Assembly (NCBI GenBank): GCA_011046135.1
Contig: DSBG01000010.1
Location: 1-56,033 of the forward strand
Origin: Deltaproteobacteria bacterium
GTDB lineage: Bacteria > Desulfobacterota > Desulfomonilia > UBA1062
Length of the DNA: 56,033 nucleotides
Reading direction: 5' to 3'
A program made the position numbers and the translations under genes. The notes beneath the pieces were generated by a model. The model worked only from the letters and a program-made list of their open reading frames with translations, did no database searches and was not told the origin of the DNA. Every line of letters begins with the position of its first letter. The stretch's first letter is position 1. Positions 9,103-18,158 of the stretch are shown piece after piece.

Positions 9103-10083
9103 ATGAACCTTGTTGAAAGCTACAAAGACGATCTGAAGCTCATAGAGAAGCCATGGACCAGGGTATGGGTAACAGCACTGGTTGCGGGATTGATTCTCAT
9201 GCCCTGGTTTTCCAGCGAACATCTTGTCTTCGTCTTCACCCTCATTTTTATCTATGCCATCGGTATCCAGGGCCAGAATATTCTTATCGGCTATACCGGG
9301 CAGATCTCGCTGGGACAGGCAGGGTTCCTTGCTATCGGTGCCTTCAGTTTTGCACACTTTATGAATGTCGGCTCTCCGATGCTTTTATCATTGATCGGTG
9401 CGGGAATCATGGCCGGACTGGCCGGTGTCCTGGTGGGGTTTCCCTCCCTGCGGCTGAAAGGGCCCTACCTCGCGATCGTGACACTGGGCTTCGGTATTGC
9501 TGTCTATCAGCTCCTCACGAGCTTTGAGTTCCTTTCCGGAGGGCGGATGGGCATGGTTGTGCCGAGACTGCCCGAACTGTTTGGGATGTCCAAAGCCATG
9601 ACAATGTACTACTTTACCTTTTCTCTGTGCGTGGTGTTCACCCTTCTGACCTATAATCTCATCTCTTCCTATATCGGGCGGACCTTCATTGCCATCCGCG
9701 ATAACGAGATAGCTGCCGAGGTTATGGGGGTGAACCTGACGCGCTACAAGCTGCTCTCCTTTGCCATCAGTTCGTTCTATACCGGTGTTCACGGTGCCCT
9801 GTACGGCATGCTCCTGGGTTTTCTCGATCCCCAGATGTTCAGCTTTCAGGAAACCCTTACCATGTTCGTGGCAGTGGTGATCGGTGGGCTGGCATCCTGT
9901 GAAGGCGCACTTTTCGGTGCTGCCTTCGTAATCCTGGTTCCCCAGGTGTTCAGCGATTTCAAGGCGATGATCCCGGTGATCTTCGGAGTTACCGTTGTCC
10001 TGATCATGATCTTTGAACCCATGGGTCTGGCCGGCCGGTGGTTCAAATTCAGGCTCTACTGGAAAAACTGGCCATTTCGCTGA
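9103..10083 (+). CDS. livM: branched-chain-type ABC transporter permease LivM
   Basis: A 326-residue polytopic inner-membrane permease with about eight to ten hydrophobic helices. The family motif GYTGQISLGQAGFLAIGA lies near residues 63-80 and the cytoplasmic coupling segment (RDNEIAAEVMGVNLTRYKL) near 199-217. ATG 9103 with the upstream GAGAGAG is preferred to the open frame starting at 8992, which overlaps the ligase and adds 37 hydrophilic residues. It would form the heterodimeric channel with LivH. Confidence 0.9.
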   Translation: MNLVESYKDDLKLIEKPWTRVWVTALVAGLILMPWFSSEHLVFVFTLIFIYAIGIQGQNILIGYTGQISLGQAGFLAIGAFSFAHFMNVGSPMLLSLIGAGIMAGLAGVLVGFPSLRLKGPYLAIVTLGFGIAVYQLLTSFEFLSGGRMGMVVPRLPELFGMSKAMTMYYFTFSLCVVFTLLTYNLISSYIGRTFIAIRDNEIAAEVMGVNLTRYKLLSFAISSFYTGVHGALYGMLLGFLDPQMFSFQETLTMFVAVVIGGLASCEGALFGAAFVILVPQVFSDFKAMIPVIFGVTVVLIMIFEPMGLAGRWFKFRLYWKNWPFR

Positions 10084-10100
10084 GAGAGAAAGGATCTGAT

Positions 10101-10982
10101 ATGGCGAACTTCCTACAGTATCTGATTTCCGGAATCTCCATGGGCAGTCTCTATGTCCTGGTGGCCATGGGGATCGTGCTCATCTATCGCTCCACGCGGA
10201 TCCTCAATTTTGCGCACGGAGACATGGCAACCATGGGGACATTCTGCATGTTTACCCTGCTGCTCTTCAAGGTTCCCTTTTCCCTTGCCTTTGTCCTCAG
10301 CATCCTGGCAGGGGGTCTTCTGGCCATTGCGTTCTATTTCGTGGTGATTGTTCCCGCCCAGAGGAGGGATGCAACCATTCTCGGGCAGATCACGCTCACC
10401 GTGGGGCTGAGCATGATTATACAGGGGGGAATACTGCTCCTGTGGGGGACAGATTCCAAGGTGCTCGATTTTCCCCTTTCGGATATCAAGATCTGGAAAA
10501 TCGGACCGCTGTATGTCAACGAGCTGAGCCTCGGCACACTGGCCATCGGTCTGATCGGAAGTTACATACTCTACCTCCTGATTCAGAAGACAAGAATCGG
10601 GCTCGCGATGCGGGCAACGTCAGAGAATCTTCCAGCAGCACAAACCCTGGGAATCCCCACCAGGATGGTGCTGGGTGTATCGTGGGGACTGGCCGCAGTC
10701 CTGGGGGTTCTGGCAGGTTTGTTTCTTGCTCCTTCTCTGCTCCTGGATCCTTTTTTCATGCTCGAACCCTTTCTCAAGGGATTTGCGGGAGCCATTCTCG
10801 GTGGCCTGAACAGTCTTCCAGGCGCCATCATCGGCGGTCTGATCATCGGAGTGGTCGAGAGTTTCACCGGCGGATACATAGCCCTGGAGTTCAAGAATAC
10901 CATCGCCTTTGTGATCATCATCCTGGTGCTCCTGGTGAAACCAGAAGGCTTACTGGGAAAAGTTTTCAAGGAGCGTGTCTAG
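10101..10982 (+). CDS. livH: branched-chain-type ABC transporter permease LivH
   Basis: A 293-residue inner-membrane permease and partner of LivM. It starts with the LivH-typical sequence of an amphipathic entry followed by GISMGSLYVLVAMGIVLIYR, then the NFAHGDMATMG motif near 35-45 and the C-terminal ILGGLNSLPGAIIGGLIIG segment. GAGAAAGGA lies about 8 nt upstream of 10101. It ends the operon; a 337-nt gap with a promoter follows. Confidence 0.92.
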   Translation: MANFLQYLISGISMGSLYVLVAMGIVLIYRSTRILNFAHGDMATMGTFCMFTLLLFKVPFSLAFVLSILAGGLLAIAFYFVVIVPAQRRDATILGQITLTVGLSMIIQGGILLLWGTDSKVLDFPLSDIKIWKIGPLYVNELSLGTLAIGLIGSYILYLLIQKTRIGLAMRATSENLPAAQTLGIPTRMVLGVSWGLAAVLGVLAGLFLAPSLLLDPFFMLEPFLKGFAGAILGGLNSLPGAIIGGLIIGVVESFTGGYIALEFKNTIAFVIIILVLLVKPEGLLGKVFKERV

Positions 10983-11319
10983 CCTCCACGAAGAGTGCCC
11001 GCTGTTTCGCGATGTTCACGAATAAGCCTTTGTGGCTGCTGTGTAACAGACTGATGAAAACGAAGAACGCTTGTCATAACGCATCGTATACGGCATTCAT
11101 GCGCATCCTGATGGCCCGGAACGAAAACTGTTACCCAAACATCGTGAACCAAGTGCTCGTCAGTACCGGTTATCACGAGAGTTCATAGGCTGAGAAATGT
11201 TTTGCACAAAAAACAGTTAGCGGTTGACAATAGATGTTAGTTAATATAAGTTAATCACGTTAACTAAATAAAATAAATGAAAACAACAATTACGACAAAA
11301 ACTTCAAGGAGGGCATTGC
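10983..11319. other. intergenic region between the transporter operon and the main catabolic cluster
   Basis: No gene is recognised in 337 nt. The second half becomes markedly AT-rich (11200-11300) and holds the promoter and palindromes described separately. No clear hairpin with a T-tract follows livH, so read-through from the transporter operon is possible. Confidence 0.5.
11224..11267 (+). promoter_or_regulatory. promoter with overlapping palindromic operator for the catabolic cluster
   Basis: A consensus -35 TTGACA (11224-11229) is followed after 15 nt by TATAAG (11245-11250). Overlapping and just downstream are AGTTAA (11249-11254) and TTAACT (11260-11265), an inverted repeat with a 5-nt spacer. 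Another half-site, TTAGTTAA (11237-11244), mirrors TTAACTAA (11260-11267). The layout fits repression by a dimeric regulator; the TetR encoded at 27342 at the end of the cluster is an obvious but unproven candidate. Confidence 0.6.
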
Positions 11320-12084
11320 ATGGATACCTCATACCTTTCATTGGAAGGCAAGGTTGCTCTGGTGACCGGAGGAAGCAGAGGGATTGGAAAGGCCATCGCG
11401 CTTCAACTGGCAGATGCTGGAGCTGACGTCGTTGTCGCAAGCAGAAAGCAGGCGGATCTCGATGCCGTTGCCGACGAGATCAGGGCTCTGGGCAGAAAGT
11501 CTCTGGCCATCTCCTACCACAATCGCGAGGTGGACAGTATCCGGGCCCTTGTCGACGCGGTGAAGAACGAGTTCGGGCATATCGACATTCTGGTGAACAA
11601 CGCGGCCACGAATCCGGGAATGGGCCTGCTGGTCGACATGGACGAGAAGATGTACGACCAGATCATGATCACGAACCTCAAGGGGTACACCATATTGAGC
11701 GAACTCGTCGGTAAAATCATGCAGGAGCAGAAATCAGGTGCCATCATCAATATCTCTTCTGTCGGGGGTGTCTCCCCTGACCCCATGCTCGGTCTCTACT
11801 GCATCAGCAAGGCAGGCATCAACATGCTGACCAGGGCCATGGCCAAGGAAATGGGTCAGTACAATGTCAGGGTGAACGCTATTGCGCCGGGCGTGGTCAA
11901 GACGAAGTTCTCCCAGGCGCTCTGGAGCAATGAGGAACTCATGAAGCAGGAAATGCGACACACTCCCCTGGGCAGAATCGCGATGCCCGAAGAAATCTCA
12001 CGCATCGCCTTGTTCCTTGCCTCGGAGGCTTCTTCCTACATGACCGGGCAGATCCTGGTGGCAGACGGCGGCGGGTCGATCTAA
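11320..12084 (+). CDS. short-chain dehydrogenase/reductase, FabG-like
   Basis: A 254-residue classical SDR, cytoplasmic and NAD(P)-dependent. The Rossmann motif TGGSRGIGKA lies near residues 16-25, NNAATNPG near 92, and the catalytic serine (NISSVGG) near 146 with YCISK (YxxxK) near 159-163. An AAGGAGGG ribosome binding site precedes the start. As first gene after the promoter, it probably oxidises or reduces a hydroxyacyl-CoA or cyclic alcohol intermediate. Classical SDR sequences do not reveal the substrate. Confidence 0.92.
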   Translation: MDTSYLSLEGKVALVTGGSRGIGKAIALQLADAGADVVVASRKQADLDAVADEIRALGRKSLAISYHNREVDSIRALVDAVKNEFGHIDILVNNAATNPGMGLLVDMDEKMYDQIMITNLKGYTILSELVGKIMQEQKSGAIINISSVGGVSPDPMLGLYCISKAGINMLTRAMAKEMGQYNVRVNAIAPGVVKTKFSQALWSNEELMKQEMRHTPLGRIAMPEEISRIALFLASEASSYMTGQILVADGGGSI

Positions 12085-12154
12085 CGAGAGACCTTCAGTC
12101 AGGGAATGAGAACTGAGAATACCAGATAACGCAAATACAGAGGGAGGATACTCA

Positions 12155-13774
12155 ATGGCAAAAAAATACGATGTGCTGGTAATCGGATCCGGAGTTGCCG
12201 GGTTAGGTGCTGCGGGCATCCTGGCGAAAGACTTTAACAAGAAGGTGCTGGTTCTGGAGAAACTGCCTTTTATCGGCGGCCGACTGGCATCGTTTGTCGG
12301 AAAGGGCGACAAGGTCTATATTGACGGTGTGGAACTGGACGCCAACGGCTTCAAACGCGCCCTCGCCATGATCGGGGCGTGGATACCGAAGTGTACGCCT
12401 GACTTGGAGACCTGTTTCAAGGAGGGCCTCTTCGACGGAACGACACTCGATACGGGCCACGGCCTGTTCTGGGGCAACAAAGGCAAGATCCGCTGCCTGA
12501 TGGACTACCTCGAAAAGCCCGTGGAAATGCCCTGCAACGTCGGGTTCGCTTTTGTGGATTACAAGAAGGGCAACAAGTCATATCAGGTCGGCAAGGGCGA
12601 GCCCTATCAGTGGATGAGCCCGGAGGGTTTCAAATCGACCATGAGGGCCCTGCGCGACATGGGCACCATGACCATGGATGATATCGGTCAGACGAGGCAC
12701 ATGTCCTTCGAAGAATGGCTCCAGGCAAGAAATGTGAACAAGGAAGCCTACGATTACATCAAGGTTCTCGCGGCTTCGCAGACGGGCCAGGCGGACCTCA
12801 GGCTCACCCCGGCTCCCGATGTTCTGGTTCACATGGCCACTGCCGGGCCGATCAGGATGAACCTGGTGGAAGGCTCCTGCGCCTCTGTCCCCAATCCCGG
12901 AACCATCTCCTTTGCCCTCCTCATGGAACAGGTCGTCAATGAGAACGGGGGCAAGGTTCTGAGGAATTCCCCCGTAATCGATGTCATCATCGAAAACGGT
13001 GTGGCCAAAGGGGTCACCTACCTCACAACAGGGGGGTTCAAGACCGTCTATGCGGACAAGATCATCTGCAACATCCCGACCAAGCAGATGCTGAATCTGA
13101 TTCATCCCCGGTACTTCCCGCAGGAGATCGTCGATCGCGTCCAGAAGGAGTTCTGGGGCGCGGGCATGATCACGGGCCTGGGCAACATGAAATCAGACGT
13201 GTGGGCGGAAAAAGGCATCGAGGAACGGAGCTTCATCTACATGCCCGACGTCATCGGCATGGAAGAAGGCTACAGCGGGTGCATCGACATGGTCCTGTGG
13301 AACCTGGCATCCGTGAACGCCGGCTACAATTCCAACCCTTCGCTGACCTCTGAGACGGGCAGCGCCCCAGAGGGCAAGCACGGCTGGATCTTCTCCACCG
13401 CCATGACCCACGAGGAGATGCGGAATCCCCACAAGGTATCCCGCGTAGTCGAGTGGAACGAGAACTGGTGGAAAAGAACCTTCGGTGCGGACAAGTGGAA
13501 GTCGGAGATGGAGTTCCTGCTCTGGATGTGCACTGACCACGCCTTTGCCTGGATCCAGCCCATTGGCACCGACCGCATCGATGTAAAATCCCCCTGGGTC
13601 GAAGGCCTGTATTTCACCGGCGACCAGTACGGCGAGCGCCTGTTGGGGTGCGGTGTGGATGCGGCGGCCCTGAGCGCAACATTGACCGTGGACAGCATGA
13701 TGGGCTCCAACACCGAAGAGAAGGTTTTCCCGTACTACCACCGCGCAATGCCAGCAATGGTGAAGGCCTGGTAG
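12155..13774 (+). CDS. FAD-dependent oxidoreductase, phytoene desaturase-like
   Basis: A 539-residue flavoprotein of the phytoene desaturase / amine oxidase superfamily. The N-terminal dinucleotide-binding motif VIGSGVAGLGAAGIL is at residues 7-21, followed by the LEKLPFIGGRLAS segment near 33-45 that contacts FAD. The C-terminal FAD-binding stretch GLYFTGDQYGERLLGCGVDAA lies near 485-505 (read in two parts, GLYFTGDQYGER and LLGCGVDAA). GAGGGAGGA precedes the start. In catabolic clusters of anaerobes, such enzymes can saturate or desaturate ring or enoyl bonds; here the role is inferred only from neighbours. Confidence 0.85.
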   Translation: MAKKYDVLVIGSGVAGLGAAGILAKDFNKKVLVLEKLPFIGGRLASFVGKGDKVYIDGVELDANGFKRALAMIGAWIPKCTPDLETCFKEGLFDGTTLDTGHGLFWGNKGKIRCLMDYLEKPVEMPCNVGFAFVDYKKGNKSYQVGKGEPYQWMSPEGFKSTMRALRDMGTMTMDDIGQTRHMSFEEWLQARNVNKEAYDYIKVLAASQTGQADLRLTPAPDVLVHMATAGPIRMNLVEGSCASVPNPGTISFALLMEQVVNENGGKVLRNSPVIDVIIENGVAKGVTYLTTGGFKTVYADKIICNIPTKQMLNLIHPRYFPQEIVDRVQKEFWGAGMITGLGNMKSDVWAEKGIEERSFIYMPDVIGMEEGYSGCIDMVLWNLASVNAGYNSNPSLTSETGSAPEGKHGWIFSTAMTHEEMRNPHKVSRVVEWNENWWKRTFGADKWKSEMEFLLWMCTDHAFAWIQPIGTDRIDVKSPWVEGLYFTGDQYGERLLGCGVDAAALSATLTVDSMMGSNTEEKVFPYYHRAMPAMVKAW

Positions 13775-13807
13775 ACCTGTATTCGGGCAACAACGTACAA
13801 CAACGCT

Positions 13808-13848
13808 GGTGCCATGGTGGGCTCACGATATGAGTTCACCATGGCACC
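13808..13848. repeat. 12-bp perfect inverted repeat between two catabolic genes
   Basis: GGTGCCATGGTG (13808-13819) and CACCATGGCACC (13837-13848) are exact inverted copies, and the loop can pair further (CTC with GAG). A short direct repeat, CAACAACG, lies just upstream (near 13788-13806). There is no T-tract, so it is more likely an mRNA-stabilising or processing hairpin than a terminator; the CCATGG core recurs at 4454-4472. Confidence 0.6.
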
Positions 13849-13878
13849 GCGGAAACCACTTAAGAAAGAGGTACTATT

Positions 13879-15324
13879 ATGGGTTTAATGACTCCTGAGG
13901 AATATAAGAACAGCCTCAACGATGGAAGGGTCGTCTACTACAAGGGTCGAAAGGTCGAAGATGTCGGAACTGATCCCGACTTTACCTGCTGTGTGGAGAC
14001 CGTGGCCGTGGACTACGAGATGGCCGAAAACCCCCAGTACAAGGACCTGGCCGTGGTCTACGACGAGGAGCTTGGCGAAGATATCAGCCGCTATTACTAC
14101 ATCCCTCGCACCGGTGAAGATCTTCTCAAGCAGCTCGATCTCATCATCAAGGCCACGGAGATCGGAGAAGGCTACATTCCCTTGGCTCACGACATCGGAG
14201 CCGATGCCATGAACGCGATTTCCATCACGGCCCGCAGCATGGGTGATGCAGGGAAGATCTACCTGGAGCGTATCGAGAACTATCGCACCTACCTGAAAAA
14301 GACCGACAAGTGTGTTGTCGCTGCTGTGACGGATGTGAAGGGGGATCGGCATCTCCGGCCATCTGACCCGAACCAGGCCCACCCGGATTTCAACCTGCGG
14401 ATCGTGGAAAAACGTGACGATGGAATCGTTCTGCGTGGCGCCAAGGTGCACATAACCGGTGCTGCCTACTGCCACGAATTTTTCGCCATACCCTGCCGCG
14501 CCCTGGGCGGTCCTGAGGAGAGCGACTATGCCGTGGCCGTGGCTGTGCCTGCCAACGCCAAGGGCATCCGCCAGATCGTACGTCCCTTTCACGGCAACAT
14601 CAGTGACCTGGAATTCCCCCTGGAGCGGAAAACCCGCCGCATGCACACCGACTCGCTCATCATCTTCGATGATGTGTTCGTGCCCTGGGACCGGGTATTT
14701 CTCTGCGGCGAGTGGAAATATGCAGCCACCACGGTCTACAATTTCGCTCTCATGCATCGGCGGACGGGCTGCGCCTACCGCATCCCCATGAGCGAGCAGA
14801 TGCTGGGCCTGGCCGTGGCCATCGCCGACTACAACGGGGTGGCCAATGCCCCGCACGTTCGCGAGAAGATCACCGAGATCGTGATCTACCTCGAGACACT
14901 CACTGCCCTTGCACGTTCTGCCTGCCTGGATTACGTGGAACATGCCGGCATCCCGGTTCCCAATCCGATAACGACGAACATTGCGAAGTACCACTTCGCG
15001 CACAACTACCACAAGGTGATCGAGATCATTCAGGATCTCGCAGGCGGCCTGCTGGTGACTGCGCCCACCTACAAGGATTGGATGAATCCAGAGACCCACG
15101 ATGACATTGACAAATATCTGAAGGCCAAGCCAGAGGTGTCCACCGAGAACCGGCTGCGCATGTTCGATATCATCAGGCGCCTTACCTCGGGCGATACCGA
15201 GACCATCTGCCTGCACGGAGAAGGGTCGCCCTTTGCAGAGCGCATGACGATTTTCATGGAGGCCAGAAAGATCATGGCCAAGTGTAAAAAACTGGTGGAG
15301 GAACAGGCGGGTATCACCCATTAA
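13879..15324 (+). CDS. 4-hydroxyphenylacetate 3-hydroxylase / 4-hydroxybutyryl-CoA dehydratase family flavoprotein
   Basis: A 481-residue protein of the HpaB/AbfD superfamily with an acyl-CoA-dehydrogenase-like fold. Family features are GADAMNA near residues 111-117, the FAD-binding middle domain with ITGAAYCHEF near 193-202, the DDVFVPWDRVF segment near 263-273 and MHRRTGCAYR near 292-301. Characterised 4-hydroxybutyryl-CoA dehydratase carries an Fe-S cluster held by two N-terminal cysteines, a histidine and a third cysteine. Here the histidine and a cysteine are present at HRRTGC, but no cysteines occur around GADAMNA. Radical dehydratase activity is therefore doubtful, and an FAD-dependent hydroxylase, isomerase or dehydratase variant is more likely. 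Confidence 0.8.
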   Translation: MGLMTPEEYKNSLNDGRVVYYKGRKVEDVGTDPDFTCCVETVAVDYEMAENPQYKDLAVVYDEELGEDISRYYYIPRTGEDLLKQLDLIIKATEIGEGYIPLAHDIGADAMNAISITARSMGDAGKIYLERIENYRTYLKKTDKCVVAAVTDVKGDRHLRPSDPNQAHPDFNLRIVEKRDDGIVLRGAKVHITGAAYCHEFFAIPCRALGGPEESDYAVAVAVPANAKGIRQIVRPFHGNISDLEFPLERKTRRMHTDSLIIFDDVFVPWDRVFLCGEWKYAATTVYNFALMHRRTGCAYRIPMSEQMLGLAVAIADYNGVANAPHVREKITEIVIYLETLTALARSACLDYVEHAGIPVPNPITTNIAKYHFAHNYHKVIEIIQDLAGGLLVTAPTYKDWMNPETHDDIDKYLKAKPEVSTENRLRMFDIIRRLTSGDTETICLHGEGSPFAERMTIFMEARKIMAKCKKLVEEQAGITH

Positions 15325-15412
15325 AGAGATCGATCGAGTGCCGTGGCCGATGCTGAATGCATGGCCACGGTGATCATGAGAGTTGCTCGGGCGCAACTCG
15401 AGGAGGTTTTCG

Positions 15413-16867
15413 ATGATAGGAATTACATCATACGGTGCATACATACCCCGTTTGAGATTGAGCCGTAAGGTCATTGCCCAGAATATGGCCTGGTATGCCC
15501 CTGAAATCCTAGCTGCTTCGAAGGGGGAACGGTCTGTTGCGAACTGGGACGAGGATGCCCTGAGCATGGCCGTGGCTGCAAGCTACGACTGTCTCGCAGG
15601 GAGGGACAAGAAAGCCGTCGATGCGGTCTACCTCGCATCGACGACCCTGCCCTTTGTCGACAGACTCAACGCGGACGTTCTTGCTACCGCCGTCAACACC
15701 AGGGAGGAACGTGTCACGTGCGCCGATTTCACGGGGTCGCTGAAATCCGGAACCACGGCGCTCATGGCTGCCGTGGACGCCCTCAAGGGGGGCAAGTCCT
15801 CCGTGCTCGTCGCTGCATCTGAGATGCGCCGGACAAAGGCGGCAACAACAGTCGAGATGTATTACGGTGACGGTGCTGCAGCGCTCCACCTGGGAACCGA
15901 TGGGGTTATTGCCGAACTCACCGGTACGTATTCCCTGAACTGTGATTTTGTCGATCACTACCGGGGCACAGGTAAGGATATCGATTACCGGTGGGAAGAG
16001 CGCTGGGTTCGAGATGAAGGGTATGGTAAGATCATACCAAAGGCCATTGCAGAATTTGTGGCTGCAGCAGGAGTGAAGATCAGTGAGTACAGCAAGGTCA
16101 TCTATCCCTGCTACTTCGGCGCGACCCACGCGGGGATCGCCAAACGGCTCGGGCTCGCTCCCGAGCAGGTGCAGGACCCCATGCACGCCGTCTGCGGCGA
16201 TACCGGGTCCGCACATGCCCTCCTGATGCTCATTGCAGCTCTGGAAGAAGCCAAGCCAGGGGACAAGCTTCTCCTGGCGAGTTTCGGGCAGGGAAGCGAT
16301 GTCCTCTCCTTCCAGGTGACCGAGCAGATTTCCTCTCTGAAGAAACCGCTGGGTGTGAGGGGATCACTGGCAAACCGCGTCGAGATGACGAACTATCAGA
16401 AGTTCATAAAATTCAAAGACCTGATCATCTCCGACATGGGCATCCGCGGAGAACCCAACCCCAACACCTCGTTGACCACACTGTGGCGGAACCGTAAGAA
16501 GTTCCTCGGGCTGGTTGGCACCCGGTGCACCAAGTGTGGAACACCCCAGTATTCCTTCACGCCTGTGTGCGTCAACCCGGAATGCAAGGCAGCCCATCAG
16601 ATGGAAGAGTACGAATTTGCTGACAAGTTGGGCAGGGTTCTCATGTATACCGGTGACATGCTCGCTCCATCGGTTGATCCTCCAGCTGTGTACGGTATCG
16701 TGAGTTTCGATGACGGAGGAAGGCTGCTTGCCGATTTTACCGATTGTGACCTGAATGCCATCACGGTTGGTCTACCAGTTCAGATGTCCTTCAGGAGGCG
16801 CAGAAAGGATGAAGTTCGCGGCTTCTCCGTCTATTTCTGGAAGGCTGTTCCGCAGGTTCAAGGATAA
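15413..16867 (+). CDS. HMG-CoA synthase-like protein fused to a zinc-ribbon/OB-fold (DUF35) domain
   Basis: A 484-residue two-domain protein. Residues 1-340 resemble archaeal-type hydroxymethylglutaryl-CoA synthase, with a candidate nucleophile C103 in VTCADFTGSLKSG and a GYGKIIP/GDTGSAHALLML body. Residues 350-484 are a DUF35 module with zinc ligands CTKCG (about 373-377) and CVNPEC (about 388-393) followed by an OB fold. In archaea, thiolase, DUF35 protein and HMG-CoA synthase form one complex that channels acetoacetyl-CoA; the fusion and adjacent thiolases suggest a similar assembly here. ATG 15413 has GAGGAGG upstream, whereas the longer open frame from 15383 includes that site. A Claisen condensation or its reverse is the inferred chemistry. 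Confidence 0.85.
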   Translation: MIGITSYGAYIPRLRLSRKVIAQNMAWYAPEILAASKGERSVANWDEDALSMAVAASYDCLAGRDKKAVDAVYLASTTLPFVDRLNADVLATAVNTREERVTCADFTGSLKSGTTALMAAVDALKGGKSSVLVAASEMRRTKAATTVEMYYGDGAAALHLGTDGVIAELTGTYSLNCDFVDHYRGTGKDIDYRWEERWVRDEGYGKIIPKAIAEFVAAAGVKISEYSKVIYPCYFGATHAGIAKRLGLAPEQVQDPMHAVCGDTGSAHALLMLIAALEEAKPGDKLLLASFGQGSDVLSFQVTEQISSLKKPLGVRGSLANRVEMTNYQKFIKFKDLIISDMGIRGEPNPNTSLTTLWRNRKKFLGLVGTRCTKCGTPQYSFTPVCVNPECKAAHQMEEYEFADKLGRVLMYTGDMLAPSVDPPAVYGIVSFDDGGRLLADFTDCDLNAITVGLPVQMSFRRRRKDEVRGFSVYFWKAVPQVQG

Positions 16868-16878
16868 AGGGGGGAGAC

Positions 16879-18087
16879 ATGGCAACTGGTATCAGAGATA
16901 AAGTCGCGATCATTGGAATGGGCTGCACCAAGTTCGGCGAGCGTTGGGACTGTGGTTCAGAAGAACTCATGGTGGAAGCTTTTGAGGAATGTCTGGGTGA
17001 TGCGGGAATTGGTCTCAACGACATCGAGGCTGCATGGCTGGGAACATGCCTCGACGAAGTGAACGTGGGAAAAAGTGCCCTGCCACCTTCGATAGCCCTG
17101 AGGTTACCGAATATATCTGTCACCCGTGTGGAAAACTACTGCGCAAGCGGCACCGAAGCGTTCCGAGGTGCAGTGTATGGGGTTGCGTCGGGTGCCTATG
17201 ATATCGCCCTGGCCATCGGGGTGGAGAAACTCAAAGACATTGGATACGGGGGGCTTCCGGAGTTCAGCACAGGGATGGGAATCACGAATGGGTTCTGGTT
17301 CCCGAACATGACTGCACCCGGCTGTTTTGCCATGCTTGCCAGCGGGTATTCCGCTGCATACGGAATCGACATGAAGGATCTCAAACAGGCCATGGCACAT
17401 GTCTCAGTGAAAAGCCATGCAAACGGGGCGCTTAATCCCAAGGCCCATCTGCAGAAACCTGTGACCCTCGAACAGGTATTGGGTGCGCCGACCATCGCCT
17501 ATCCCCTTGGTCTGTTCGACTGCTGCGGGGTGAGCGACGGGTCGGCCTGCGCCATCGTGGCTACACCGGAGATTGCACGGAGCCTCGGCAAGAAAGATTT
17601 CGTCACGGTAAAGGCCCTGCAGCTCTCGTTGAGCAACGGGGAAGAGATGACCTTCAACGAGTGGAATGGTTCAAACTTTATCACGACTTCGAAAGCCAGT
17701 TCCGCAGCGTATGCCGAGGCGGGGATCAAGAATCCCCGGGAAGAGATCAGCATGATGGAGGTGCACGACTGCTTCTCCATCACCGAGCTGGTGACCATGG
17801 AAGACCTGCACATCTCGGAGCGGGGCAAGGCTCCGGCCGATATCCTCGATGGCTTCTACGACCTCGACGGCAAGGTCCCCTGCCAGGTGGACGGAGGTCT
17901 GAAGTGCTTTGGTCACCCAATCGGCGCTTCGGGTATCCGGATGCTCTACGAGATGTATCTTCAGTTGCACGGGAAGGCCGGGAAGCGTCAGGTGAAAGAT
18001 CCCAGGTATGGTCTGACCCACAACCTTGGAGGGTTCCCCTTCATGAACATCTGCTCGATTGCCATTGTCGGCAGGCATGATGTGTAG
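16879..18087 (+). CDS. thiolase family protein (SCP2-thiolase type)
   Basis: A 402-residue thiolase that would cleave or form a 3-ketoacyl-CoA. All expected catalytic elements are present: nucleophilic C88 in NYCASGTEA, the VHDCFSITE histidine motif near residue 295, and CFGHPIGASG near residues 344-353 supplying the acid-base residue. It starts 12 nt after the HMG-CoA-synthase-like gene, with GGGGGAGA as ribosome binding site. SCP2-type thiolases normally need a DUF35 partner for substrate loading, and two DUF35 domains are encoded nearby. Confidence 0.92.
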   Translation: MATGIRDKVAIIGMGCTKFGERWDCGSEELMVEAFEECLGDAGIGLNDIEAAWLGTCLDEVNVGKSALPPSIALRLPNISVTRVENYCASGTEAFRGAVYGVASGAYDIALAIGVEKLKDIGYGGLPEFSTGMGITNGFWFPNMTAPGCFAMLASGYSAAYGIDMKDLKQAMAHVSVKSHANGALNPKAHLQKPVTLEQVLGAPTIAYPLGLFDCCGVSDGSACAIVATPEIARSLGKKDFVTVKALQLSLSNGEEMTFNEWNGSNFITTSKASSAAYAEAGIKNPREEISMMEVHDCFSITELVTMEDLHISERGKAPADILDGFYDLDGKVPCQVDGGLKCFGHPIGASGIRMLYEMYLQLHGKAGKRQVKDPRYGLTHNLGGFPFMNICSIAIVGRHDV

Positions 18088-18158
18088 GTGGAGTATCATA
18101 TGTTCATGATATTCATAGATATCGTGAATGAAAAGGGGTTCGAGAAAAGGAGGAGAAG

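Noticed and set aside
13885-15567. 560-codon open frame on the minus strand opposite the AbfD/HpaB-family gene
   Set aside because: It is a shadow of a GC-rich coding strand: no family resemblance, histidine- and glycine-rich low-complexity translation, and a well-supported gene on the plus strand.
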